From contig OY101119.1 of the NCBI GenBank assembly GCA_956465555.1, positions 3,148,629 through 3,212,628 on the forward strand: a stretch of DNA of 64,000 nucleotides, written 5' to 3'. Positions 29,443 to 40,274 of the stretch are shown here, piece after piece. Every line of letters starts with the position of its first letter. Positions within the stretch are counted from its first letter, which is position 1. The position numbers were made by a program, and so were the translations under genes. The notes beneath the pieces were generated by a model. That model was not told the DNA's origin, made no database searches, and saw only the letters and a list, made by a program, of their open reading frames with translations. This stretch comes from Nitzschia sp. pyKryTriq1. Lineage: Eukaryota; Bacillariophyta; Bacillariophyceae; Bacillariales; Bacillariaceae.

Positions 29443-31224
29443 ATGAGGAAGAGCAATCTCCTTCCACATAGCACCAGCACCGCGAGGCTACTCCTGCTCT
29501 GGCTCTCGCTGTTGTTGCTGGTGTTGTCTCCAACTCGAGCCATCACGTCTTTCGAAGATTTCGGAAACTTCTTTGATACCCCTGGAGTGGCTGTGACGCC
29601 AAAGCCAACCCCTCCACCCCCTACGCCGCCTCCCGCCACGAAGCCACCGACGCCTGCACCAATTCAGTTTATGCCTGCCACTGTGTTGAGCTTCCGTACC
29701 TCCTTTGAGTCTGGGGAGGATATTTCCGTTACCTTTGCCTACGGATCCCGAACTCCTCAAGCGAATGATTGGATTGGAATCTTTCCCTCCAACTTTGATC
29801 CAGCCAGTGGAGATCCTCCTTCGACACATTTGTTTGCTTGTCAACAGCAATCTCCGTGTCAAGAAGGATCGTTACCTCCCCAGGAAGGAAATTTACAGTT
29901 CGGAAGTTCGACCGTCTCGAATTGGCCACTGCCCTCGGGCGAGTACAAAATCATCTTTTTGCGTGGAACATCATCTCCTCAAGTCTTGGCCGAATCATCC
30001 CGTACAATTCTCATTCAAGCCGACGTGCATCTGGAACGAGTCGTTCCAGCCGTGCAAGCCATTGAAGCCGAGCTACGCAACCTGATTGAACAAGACCCAC
30101 CCATGGGACCCAAGTTTGTACGATTGGGCTTTCATGACTGTGCTGGAGGTTGTGATGGTTGTGTCGATTTGACCTTTCCCGACAACGCCGGCTTGGATAT
30201 TCCCATCGACGCTCTCGTTCCCATTGTCCAACAACATGAAAGTACCGAACTCGGAATCAGCCGGGCTGATATTTGGGCTTTGGCAGCTCATGTCGCTGCC
30301 GACGTCGCTCAAACCCGCAGCGACTTCAAGGCGGACTTTCATATGAAATTCATTGGACGGCATAATTGCGAAACGGGTGGACGGCGGTGCTTTGATATGA
30401 ATGGGACGGAGCGAGAATGTAGTGCTACGCTTGGACCTCATGTCCATTTGCCCGAAGCGGATATTACGACTGAAGAGATCTTTCATTTCTTTTCTTCCGA
30501 GTTTGGATTTGATGTCCAAGAAACAGTCGCATTGATGGGAGCTCATACCCTCGGAAGTCTCAATCGCTTCCATTCTGGCTACCACGGACCCAATGGTTGG
30601 GTGCGAGACAATCTCTTGTTGGATCATGACTACTACATTGAACTGATTGGTGGTACGTCTCCCGATGACAGTTTGGGTCGACTAATCGATACTGCCCCAC
30701 CGTGGCATCGAATCCAAATGAATAATAACGATATTCCCGACATGCGCAACAAGCCTGCCTGGAGGGCCCTTCCCCCGGGCCCGAATGGAAATGGGGTGGA
30801 AGAAATCATCATGTTGAATGCTGACGTGAGTACAAGTACAGCATGAAGAAGAATGACATTCGCGTACTCTCGTTTATTCCATCTCACACCTCCAATCTCT
30901 CTTCTCTTTTCTCTTGTACTCTTACTTTACTAGATTGCTTTGGTTCGAGAGCTGGATCATTCGAATATGGATGCCGATGGCTTTGTGAATTGCGAATTTG
31001 TCGAATTCTTTGCCGTCCAACGCAATGTTCCGCGTTGTCCCCATGCCGAACGTTCGTTCCAATTCGCCGTCGATTACAAATTCGATAATGACCTATGGTT
31101 GCGAGACTTTGCCAACGTCTACAAGAAAATGTTGAATCATGGCTACTCGTACGAACCACTCAAGACTTGTGACGGTGATATTTGTGCGTATGAGGAAGTA
31201 TCCTTTGCGGATTTCTTTCCTTAG
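29443..31224 (+). CDS. Secreted haem peroxidase with N-terminal WIGIF domain (copy 2)
   Basis: Exons 29443-30825 and 30934-31224 (GTGAGT donor, CTAG acceptor, phase 0) give 557 residues. Signal peptide LLLLWLSLLLLVLSPTRA, a short Pro linker, the WIGIF domain (VTFAYGSR, NDWIGIFPSNFDP, PSGEYKIIFLRG), then the peroxidase domain with FVRLGFHDCAGGCDGCVDL and ALMGAHTLGSLNRFHSG. Both active-site His and the distal Arg are present. The intron position (LNAD / IALVRE) matches copies 1 and 3. It has the same domain order as copy 1 but a shorter linker. Confidence 0.92.
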
Positions 31225-31397
31225 TAGTACTACTCCAGGAGATTCACAATCAAGGAAGCAAGAGAGAACGAATAGTACTTCTCATTTGAATGACACTACT
31301 ACTATTCGTATTGAGTTTACTAGTAGTAGGCTCCAAACTTCTGGAAAGCTATGGATGGATTTGGATTTGGATTGGGTGAGTGGAGAGCTGCGAGCCC

Positions 31398-31640
31398 GGT
31401 CCACGATTGATTGCATTATCCATACTGCTGATACACTAACCCGGTCCCGAAGGACATCCCACATCTCATCTCCCGTAGTTCCCGTGAAATGTGGATATTC
31501 CGGCCGGACTGGTGTATTCTTGAAAGGTAGGGCTGGTTGGATTTCTTCACTTGTGAGGAACAGGCGACGACTTGCAGGACGTGATTGGCATTGTGATGAA
31601 AGGCACCGGATTTCTGTACAAGGACACCCAGGAATCTTGA
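31398..31640 (-). pseudogene. Decayed cyclophilin-like relic 2
   Basis: Minus-strand remnant matching about 24660-24860 of the cyclophilin-like gene: CGGTCCA.GATTGA, ATTATCCATA, CCCGGTCC.GAAGGAC, TGGATATTCCGG, AGGACGTGATTGGCATT and GATGAAAGGC.CC appear in order. Frames are broken. It lies in the same relative place as relic 1. Confidence 0.8.
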
Positions 31641-32041
31641 TCCGACGATTGTCTAGTATTGCACGGGAAAAGGCAAGAACGAAGGAAGAGGATATTCGGG
31701 ATGCTACTTTACTCTCTTTCGTACACTTCCCCTACCGGTAGTCGAGTAGAGTACGAGTGCTACTGGTGGCACAGAGAGAGAGTACAATAGTATATATATA
31801 TATATATATATAAGCTACTTCTTTAGAGAGCTATTACAGCGCAGTAATCTACTACCGTCCTAATTAGGGAGTAGTCGTAGATAGTTACTAAGAGTCATTC
31901 GTGGGGGCGTTTGCAGTAGTAGTCGTCAGAACAAGCAGATTATACGACTTGGACGACCCCAACTTGTTTTGCTGTCCATCAGGCCATGCCGGAAATCTTC
32001 GGTGCACGGTGCGCGGTGCCATGTGCCATCATGCCTTGCAC

Positions 32042-32182
32042 CAACGCTCAACGCCTGCCAAAGGTTCGGATCCAGCCACTTCGTTAAATGTGTTATTATG
32101 TGGCATCTCATTTTTTCCGAAATTCACCGTAGGTAACCCAAATTCTTGGCGACCTCAACCGACGATACGGAAAAGAAGGCAA
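32042..32182 (+). promoter_or_regulatory. Conserved upstream block of peroxidase 3
   Basis: Third copy of the block: CTCAACGCCTGCCAAAGG, TTCGGATCCAGCC, TGGCATCTCATTTTTTCC, AATTCTTGGCGACCTC and AAGAAGGC. It is closest to the copy 2 block. Confidence 0.6.
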
Positions 32183-32396
32183 TTCGCCATACTATCACAC
32201 CTAACATCCAAATCAAACGCACTTTCTTTTGAGGAGTCAGAGGGAGGGAAAGGAATTCAAGTTTTCAACTGCATCTTCTTCACATTACATTCGACTTTCC
32301 CTTTCCACAAAACATCGATCCATCGATCCATTGCTACACATACGCAGGTACAATCATCATCTTACCCAGCAGTGGATAAAGTATGTTACAAGAAGA

Positions 32397-33866
32397 ATGA
32401 GCAATCTCCTATCTTCTACCACCACCACCAGCAGCAGTAGCACCACAAGGCTACTCCTAGTTTGGTTCTCGCTGTTGTCGCTGCTGTCCCCGAGTCGAGC
32501 CGGCTTCTTTGATGATTTCCAGGAAGAGTTTGGAGACTTCTTCAATACCCCAGGAGTGCTTGTCACGCCGCCTCCGTCCCCTCCGCCACCGACGTCTCCT
32601 CCTATCACGCAGCCACCGACGCCTGCCCCAGTACAACCCGACTTTCATCTGGAACGAGTCGTTCCAGCCGTGCAAGCCATTGAGGCCGAGCTACGCAACC
32701 TGATTGCACAAAATCCACCCATGGGACCCAAGTTTGTACGATTGGGCTTTCATGACTGTGCTGGAGGTTGCGATGGTTGTGTCGATCTGACCTTTCCCGA
32801 CAATGCGGGCCTGGATATTCCCATCAACGCTCTCGCTCCCATTGTCCAACAACATGAAAGTACCGAGCTGGGAATCAGTCGGGCTGATATTTGGGCTCTG
32901 GCAGCTCATGTCGCTGCCGACGTCGCTCAAACCCGCAGCGTCTCCAAGGCCGACTTTCATATGAAGTTCATTGGACGGCACAATTGCGAAACGGGTGGAC
33001 GCCGATGCTTTGATATGAATGGGACGGAGCGAGAATGTAGTGCGACGCTTGGACCTCATGTCCACTTGCCCGAAGCGGATATTACGACTGAAGAGATCTT
33101 TCATTTCTTTGCTTCCGAATTTGGATTTGACGTCCAAGAAACGGTCGCGTTGATGGGAGCACATACCCTCGGAAGTCTCAATCGCTTCCATTCCGGCTAC
33201 GATGGACCCAATGGTTGGGTCCGTGACAATCTCTTGTTGGACAATGACTACTATCATGAATTGGTCGGTGGCACGTCTCCTGGTGACAGCTTGGACCTAT
33301 TGATCGATAATGCTCCGCCGTGGTTTCGAGTGAATATGGACAATAGCGATATTCCCAACATGCGCAACAAGCCTGCCTGGAGGGCTCAGCCCCCCGCTCC
33401 GGATGGAAATGGGGTGATGGAAATCGTCATGTTGAATGCTGACGTAAGTCCAAGTACAACACCTGCTACACCTACAAGAAGAAGACGATGATCATGATCA
33501 TGATCACTCACTCACGTACACGTACTCTCTTTCTCTCTCTATTCATTCCTTCTCATCTTGACATCTTTCACATAGGTGGCTTTGGTTCGAGAGATTGATC
33601 ATTCGAATATGGATGCCAATGGCTTTGTCAATTGCGAATTTGTCCAATTCTTTGCCACTCAACAAAATGTTCCCCGTTGTCCCCATGCCACACGTTCGTT
33701 CCAATTCGCCGTCGATTACAAATTCGACAATGACCTATGGTTACGTGACTTTGCCAATGTCTACAAGAAAATGTTAAATCATGGCTACTCGTTCGAACCC
33801 TTTCGGGATTGTGCCGGTGGTATTTGTGCGTATGAGGAAGTATCCTTTGCGGATATGCTTCCTTAA
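32397..33866 (+). CDS. Secreted haem peroxidase lacking the WIGIF domain (copy 3)
   Basis: Exons 32397-33443 and 33576-33866 (GTAAGT donor, CATAG acceptor, phase 0) give 445 residues. Signal peptide RLLLVWFSLLSLLSPSRA, then GFFDDFQEEFGDFFNTPG, a short Pro-rich linker and directly the peroxidase domain (FHLERVVPAVQAIEAELRN, FVRLGFHDCAGGCDGCVDL, ALMGAHTLGSLNRFHSG). About 110 residues that form the WIGIF domain in copies 1 and 2 are missing cleanly between the linker and the peroxidase domain, with no frame damage. Either this copy lost the domain or the ancestor of copies 1 and 2 gained it. Catalytic residues are intact, so it should be active. Confidence 0.92.
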
Positions 33867-34375
33867 AAACAACCACAACCACAACCACAACCACAACCAC
33901 AACAACTTTAAGTTCAAGATCAAGTTCGAGGTCAAGTTGCACCATCAACCAATCAAGGAAGGATGCAAGGAAGGAAGAGAGAGAACGAATAGTTCTACTG
34001 GTACTACTACAGCCGAACAACCAAAATGGTACTATTCGTAATGGTGGGTTGACTGATGATAAACCTTGACGATGATGGATGAATGGATGGATGGATGGAT
34101 GGATGGATGGATGGAATGATGTATGGAAGGAATGATGGGTGGATAGATGCACTAGCTAGGTATTGATTCGGAGTGGAATTCCATCCACCCACCCATCCAT
34201 CAAGTATGTATATGAGCTGTGACAAAATACGTAGTATGGCTTTAGCTAGTTTGTCTACTACCGTATAGTATTCTTACTACCTACTACTCTAGCTAGTAGA
34301 CTAGTTAGCTACTGTAAAAAATACTCCGTAGTGTAGACTACTTCTACTACTACTACTACTAGTACTAACACTCTA
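33867..34375. repeat. Intergenic region with microsatellites
   Basis: Between peroxidase 3 and the M50B gene (converging). Holds an (ACAACC)n run at 33868-33902, a (GGAT)n run at about 34078-34113 and CTAG/TAC-rich DNA at 34240-34375. No gene. Confidence 0.7.
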
Positions 34376-35542
34376 TTAGACGGTATTGGATGCATTATGA
34401 GTGTCACCACCACCACCACCATCATCATCACCTGTCTTTGTCGTCTTTCCAAACATGGTCGTCCATAGTCGTCTTCCTTGAGCATTACAGATATAAAAAC
34501 ACCCCATATCTTGACACATGCCACAGAGTGTAAAATCGGCCACTTCGTCGGGACCTGGAATGGCCAAGATGGTAAATCCCAACAAGGCACATACCAAGGC
34601 CATACAGAGCCAAATCAAGGCCCACATGGTATGAGACCCACCTTGAATATTGGCCATGGCTTGAGCATCCGTCACTACTTCGTTTCCATTCACCTCTTGA
34701 TTGGTCCCAAACAAGGCCTTGACGGAGGTAATGGCATTCAAGGCACATGTGACACTCAAGACGACATATAAATTTCGAATCCACCACGAGGACATGAACC
34801 ATGCAGCAATTCCCAAGATGACTCCCGTTCCAAGCATAAAGGCAATACCAAAGGCATTACGGATCCATAATGCGACAGACAAGACCATAAAGAGTGCGAC
34901 GGCCATGGTCCCCGCTCGTGGTCCTCGTTTGGTCCGTCGTATCGTCAATAGCAACATTCCAATGACGGCCGTTCCTTGATATCCGGCACTGGTCACAAAT
35001 CCCGCTTTGGTACTATTGGCGGGAAGTGTAAATGTACATAGGCCGGATGTATCGGGAAAGATTTCCATTTTCACAATCCTTCCTCCTGGTACCATGAGTG
35101 CCGCCAATCCATGACATAGTTCATGAATCCATGTACTAAAAATCGTAAAGGGATACAAGGCCCATTTCAGATACGGAATATTCATGACGACAATCACGAG
35201 TAACGTAATGAGAAGCGTCCGACCATCTCTACGAAACGATGCACTCCAAAACTCGCCCCACGTGGTTGTTGTTTTTCTTTCTCGGGCGGCTTCTTGAGTC
35301 GTCGAAGTAGTAGTGTCGGTGGTTGTACCGGTATGAGTGGGAACAACTCCATCATCGATTTGTTGTAGAGCGGTCATTTGGAAATCCCCTTCTGTACCAC
35401 CGGATCCTGCTGGAATGTCGTCGGCAAGCCACGAAGGTGTACTAATGTTACTATGGGGCGAGGATGCACCACCAGCACCAGCACCACCATCACCTGTACT
35501 ACTAGCAACAACATCGTCTTGCAACCAAACGGGAGTGGACAT
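34376..35542 (-). CDS. M50B-like membrane metalloprotease
   Basis: 388 residues, intronless. The N-terminal 100 residues are polar and carry a short motif twice, STPVWLQDDV at the start and STPSWLADDI near residue 34. Hydrophobic segments begin at about 110 (LLITLLVIVVMNIPYLKWAL). The HExxH zinc motif is in FSTWIHELCHGLAALMVPGG (H140, E141, H144), inside a hydrophobic context as in site-2-type proteases and the M50B-like family of plants and cyanobacteria. Further segments are AVIGMLLLTI, VALFMVLSVALWI, GTGVILGIAAWFM, and ALIWLCMALVCALLGFTILA with a Cys-rich stretch CGMCQDMGCFYIC after it. A third zinc ligand was not assigned. Target unknown. Confidence 0.88.
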   Translation of the reverse strand: MSTPVWLQDDVVASSTGDGGAGAGGASSPHSNISTPSWLADDIPAGSGGTEGDFQMTALQQIDDGVVPTHTGTTTDTTTSTTQEAARERKTTTTWGEFWSASFRRDGRTLLITLLVIVVMNIPYLKWALYPFTIFSTWIHELCHGLAALMVPGGRIVKMEIFPDTSGLCTFTLPANSTKAGFVTSAGYQGTAVIGMLLLTIRRTKRGPRAGTMAVALFMVLSVALWIRNAFGIAFMLGTGVILGIAAWFMSSWWIRNLYVVLSVTCALNAITSVKALFGTNQEVNGNEVVTDAQAMANIQGGSHTMWALIWLCMALVCALLGFTILAIPGPDEVADFTLCGMCQDMGCFYICNAQGRRLWTTMFGKTTKTGDDDGGGGGDTHNASNTV

Positions 35543-36497
35543 GACGATTGTTCGATAGCCTAGTGTAGCCTAGTCTAGAAGGTTTTGTTTGAGTAGTAGT
35601 AGTAGTCGTCGTCGTCGTCGTCAACCTTGGGTGATGATGATGATTGATGATGATTGATGATGATTGATGATGATTGATGATGATTGATGATGATTGATGA
35701 TGATTGATGATGATTGATGATGATTGATGATGATTGATGATGATTGATGATGATTGATGATGATTGATGATGATTGATGATGATTGATGATGATGATGAT
35801 GTGAATGGACGCTTATGCTGCACATAGTGTAGCACGAGAGACGAGATGATGAGAAACGCACGCGCGAGGCAAAACGATAAAATCCACGATTCACGATCCA
35901 CGATGATTATTTGTTTTGTCTCGCTCGGCCGGTGGCCGGCAAGCAGAAGCAATAATGACCTCGCATGCAAAGGATGACATGATGTATGTCACAGCATCAG
36001 CGTCCAGCGAGCGAGCAGGCAGGCGACTCGGCGGGTCGGCGCGAATAGGCGGCGGCGGTCGGGTCGGGCCGGTCGGGCCTTCGGTCATTCATTCACATCG
36101 GTCGTTGTCTTACATAATAATATCACACTGTCCTCTACAAGTAACGGTACGTAGTGGGCATTTTATTTTCAAAAGCACGTACGGTACGTTTGTATGTACT
36201 TCCGAACTCCAATAGCAAAAAGTCAGAGTGGTCAAAAACAAACAACGCGCATTCAGAAATAAGCAACATTATTGTTCGTGCTTTTTGGTGGGAAATTAAA
36301 ATCACGTACGACTACTACTACTTCTACTACTCGTACTCGAGTTGAGATATTATCGTAAAGCAAGGAAAAAGTGCACTGGCTAATTTAGTGACTACTACTA
36401 GGCTACCTTGACGCCGGTCGAGAGATGCTTCCCTTGTCGTCGAAGCAACGACTACTCTAGAGCAGAGTACTAGTAGCTAGTACTACTGTGTAGTACT
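35543..36497. other. Intergenic region with minisatellite
   Basis: Upstream of the M50B gene and beyond the 3' end of the glycosyltransferase gene. Dominated by the 10-base minisatellite at 35629-35795, followed by GC-rich DNA (35990-36090) and TAG/TAC-rich DNA close to 36497. No gene. Confidence 0.6.
35629..35795. repeat. 10-bp minisatellite, about 16 copies
   Basis: Near-perfect tandem copies of TTGATGATGA over about 165 bases, starting some 90 bases upstream of the M50B start codon. The 10-base period leaves all three frames open on the complement, giving a spurious repeated Ser-Ile-Asn-His ORF. Confidence 0.95.
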
Positions 36498-39232
36498 CTA
36501 ACCTTTTTGCGCTGAGCTGCGGTTAGTAGTACTGTTGTTGCACTTCCAGTATTGTTCTTCGAGTGTGGTAAAGTTCAAGTCAAGAACAAGGTGGTTGTTC
36601 GGAAAGGTCGCCTCGTCGGATTCATAGTAGGTGTTGCTGCTGCTGCTGCTGCTGGTGGTGGTAATGGTCAAACCCTGCTGCTGCTGGTGGTGTCCTTGTT
36701 GCATAATTGTTTTTGCTCTTGATTGATTCTTGAAACGACCAAGAAGATCCGTCTCACAGGCCTTACAGGAGTACTGGCGTCGATGCTCCAATTTCACAAT
36801 AATTCGTGGATCCGAAGCGACCTGTTGAGATAAATAGTAGACATAGTAATTGTTATCCAGACGATGGGGATCAGCATTGGAATTGGCAGCATTATCAGCA
36901 GAACTGGCATCATCGGCATCATCATGATCATTCTTGCTGCTGGCATTCATAATATGGTTGTTCAAAACCGTCCGAATCGTTGCGTCCAAATCGACAAAAC
37001 CATATCCGAGACCTTGTTGCACAATCTGCTGTATTCCTTTACGATAACAAGGGTCCCACTCGTCGGTCGATAACAGCACTGTTATGTTGTTGTTGTTGTT
37101 GTTGATGTCGTTCTTCACTGTGTTCTTCTTTTTTCCAAACAAATTTCTTCGCGTTCGTGTGGTTGGTGTTGACGAAGAATTCGATGATAATGATAATGAT
37201 GTTGTTGTCATGTTCGAAGTCATAATTATTTGTCCACCACCACCACCACCACCACCACTACGAAACGAACATAACAGGTAGTCATACATTCGACGTAAAC
37301 TTGTATCACATCTCGTGGCGGAGTCGCCTCGTCGGATATGGTAGTAAACCAACAAGTTGCTGTTGCTATTGCTGCCAGAGCCACTAGCAGAGCCAGCACC
37401 ATTCGTTCCAGCAGCAGCAGCAGCAGCAGATTCGTCTTGTTCTTGGCCTCGTAGTATCGAATCAAACGTTTGCTCTACCAGACTTGTCACAGTGTCTCCT
37501 CTACGGGAGTGGACATACCGGCAACGACCCGCAGGATGTGGTAATGCCGATATAGCTGCTGCTGCTGCTGTGGCTGTTGCCGGATTAATCATGATAGTAT
37601 TCGTACCAGCAAGAACATCCTCATTGTTATCAGAAGAATGAGGAGAAGGAGAAGGAGGAGCAGCAGCAGCGTCGCCGACCAACAATGTCGATGCCAAGGA
37701 ATCATTCTTGCTGCTGCTACTACTACTACTAGTAGTAGTAGGAGCAGCAGCAGTGGTGGTGTTGGTAGTATTAGTCACAGGAGGAGGAGTAGTAGCCGCG
37801 CCGACCCCCAACAAGGTGGATGCCAAAGACTCGTCTAGTGCGTGAAAGAACCCCCACGGCATCACACGTATCTCCCATATAAATGCCGTATTACTTCGCA
37901 GCACCGATGACGATGAGGATGATGTGGAGGATGTTGAGGATGTTGAATTTGGACGATGATGCTGATTCTGCTGATGCTGCTGTTGTTGAGCATCCACAAA
38001 CGCAATCAACTTTTTCGCATGTACGGGGAAAGGAGTATTTCCTGTAAGTATCAGTTTCAACCAAGACGACTTTGTCGTAGTAGCAGCAGTGATTTTGTTG
38101 TTGTTGCTGGTGTTGTTTGTGTTGTTGTTGCTGGTGGTGTTTGTGTTGTTGTTGTTTGCCGGTAGTAGTGGTAGTGGTGGTGGCGGTGGAAAGTTCTTTC
38201 GTCCAATGACATAGTCTTTTAGGACCACCCTTTCTTCATCATTGTCATTGCCGTTGTCATTGTCATCATCCAAAAATGAAAACACTTTAAAGTCTGCCCA
38301 AGTCAAATTGGTGGACACATCCTTGCCTCCGTTATGCTTTGGGGCCAACTGCATGGTCGTGCGTCGTCGAAAGAGAGAAGTGGTTGGCGATCATCATCAT
38401 GAATGAATGAATGAATGAATAAATGAGGTTAGTGAGTGGGAGTGGAGGAACAAGAAGAACAGAGGTAGCATCATCCGACAGCAGCTCTTGTGAAGACGAT
38501 CAGGATACTGGGTAAACGGAAGAGACGACAGTAGTCCAAGACACATCACACCGTATCGTATCGCATGCAATATGGTACTATGATGTTACCAATACCAGTG
38601 GTACTGTACTGTACTGTATCATACTGTATAAAACATACTGTACATACCATTTGATAGGGTGGCGAAACGTACAGGGTGGCACAGAGGTATCCAGCCCATT
38701 CGGCAAAACTTTTAAAAATGGCCTGCCGATCACTGATCATAGTAATGATAATAAGCGGTATGAGACGATAGAAGATGAAGAGAGAAGAGACAAGACAAGA
38801 CAAAAAGACGAACGCACGGGGGAGTGAGTGATAAATTATTAGTGTTGTTTTGGCCTCGAGCGAGGAGCGATGGTTGGTAATATACGAGTACTGATGTACC
38901 TGCACTGTACCTGTATTGCACTATAGACAGTATACTCACTTGAGTCCCTCCCGTCCGAGAAAAGCGACATTGAGCACAATGATATTCGTTCGAAAGCGAC
39001 AATGACGCCTGCAAGAAGGAACAACATCAGTAGCATTATCATTCTTCATCTTCCCCTCTTGCTGCTGTTGCTGTTTCCAGTAGATGGAAGGATTGAACTG
39101 CTGTTCCGATGAAACCAAGAAGTGTTCGCCTTCCAAGGATAGGATGACTACAAACACCACCACCACCAAGAACAAGAGCACGCCCAGGCGTTTGCCATTT
39201 CTTGCGTGCATTAGTATTATTTTTGCGCCCAT
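36498..39232 (-). CDS. Golgi-type glycosyltransferase with HIRRGD motif (three exons)
   Basis: Type II membrane protein, probably a fucosyltransferase-like enzyme. Exons 39232-38940, 38732-38648 and 38348-36498 (GTGAGT/ATCAG, GTATGT/TGCAG) join in frame to give 742 residues. The signal anchor is GKRLGVLLFLVVVVFVVILS (about 14-33). Joined exons read FLGREGLNDRQAIFKSFAEW, then AGYLCATLYVSPPYQMLAPK, which resembles the N-terminal nucleotide-sugar region of O-fucosyltransferase-like proteins. A region interrupted by many Asn, Thr and Ser runs leads to YYHIRRGDSATRCD (near residue 463), the HxRRxD signature of alpha-1,6- and O-fucosyltransferases, then VLLSTDEWDPCYR. The homopolymeric insertions make it much longer than usual. 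An upstream in-frame ATG in the third exon is within the intron acceptor and was rejected as a start. Confidence 0.82.
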
Positions 39233-40274
39233 CACCCATCACACAATAATTGCAATATTCTATTAAAAAAACAACTCCAGCAGCAGTAGCCAACAAGAAG
39301 GGCAGCAGCAGTTAGTATGGCGAAGTTCTTGCAGTATTTTACAGGACGATGATTGTTGTGTTTTCTCCTACATACGGTAGACAGTAGACAGACTACAGAG
39401 CGCTGCGTTTCACGACATACAGTATCAGTATCAGTATCAGTATTGGTATATGGATAGATAGCAATAAGGAAACAATATATTATAATCCGTGAAGGTGTTG
39501 GATGTTCGAAGCTACTCTACCACTACTGTAGAGAGAGTGGAGTAGAGTAGGGAATAATGAAGAGGACGTGGCACTTATTTTTTCAAAAACTGGTACATAC
39601 TGGTATTCGCGTAAAGGTACAGTAAACTCGGCCAGGCGGGCGGGTGGCGGGCGGGCGGCAAAATGAATGAATGAATGATTACTTGGATTTTAACTTTTTA
39701 CGTTAGTTCACACGCCGGCCGTTCGAAAATGGATGACGGGCATCCGACCGACGTCTCAAAAAGTACTATCTTAGTTTAGTATGGTAGAGCGATGACGATC
39801 GATGATGAGGCCGGCGGCGAGCGAAGCGAAGGACAAAGTCGGACACGCACGCACGCATCTCAACAAAGGTAGGCGAAGGTGCGACCCAGCCAATCAGCAA
39901 CGTCGAACGTACCGTTACTGTACCGGGTACTGTTCCGGTACTGTACGTTGGCAGCCTGTCCGTCCTCCGATTTCTTTCGGCGCGGTTGATCGCTCCGAAA
40001 AGGCGAAAGAAAAAAGATCTGCTCACAGAGGTCATCGTTTGGGCACGGTGCCGGCGGTTTGTGCGTGTTGTTTTGGTCTGTCTCCCTCTACCGGTAGCGC
40101 TGCATAGTACAGTACCGGTACTCTTCGCCCTCTATCGTCGCTCTGATGCCCATGGTGCCGACGGAAGATTGACGAAGAAAGACGAAACAACATCATACTA
40201 TTCTATGTTCAGTTCATTTCATCTATCTATCTCTATCTATCTCTCTTTCAACTAAAATACTACGTACATTTATC
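39233..40274. other. Intergenic region between divergent genes
   Basis: About 1 kb between the glycosyltransferase and PDH E1 alpha genes. Contains an (AGTATC)n run near 39418-39443, GC-rich DNA at 39630-39720, a GTAC island at 39905-39945 and a pyrimidine-rich (CTAT)n leader before 40275. No gene. Confidence 0.5.

Larger units (their letters stand above)
31225..32396. other. Spacer between peroxidases 2 and 3
   Basis: Contains a TAG/TAC tract after the stop, cyclophilin relic 2 (31398-31640), a (TA)n run at 31794-31812, and the promoter block 32042-32182. A 200-codon plus-strand ORF (31139-31741) overlaps the peroxidase end and the relic and is not a gene. Confidence 0.6.

Noticed and set aside
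31139-31741. 200-codon plus-strand ORF after peroxidase 2
   Set aside because: It is made of the alternative frame of the peroxidase end plus the antisense of the cyclophilin relic.
33868-34113. CRISPR-like array of short repeats
   Set aside because: These are plain microsatellites without spacers, in a eukaryotic genome.
35502-35970. Repetitive Ser-Ile-Asn-His ORFs near 35.6 kb
   Set aside because: They are produced by the 10-base minisatellite reading in all frames.
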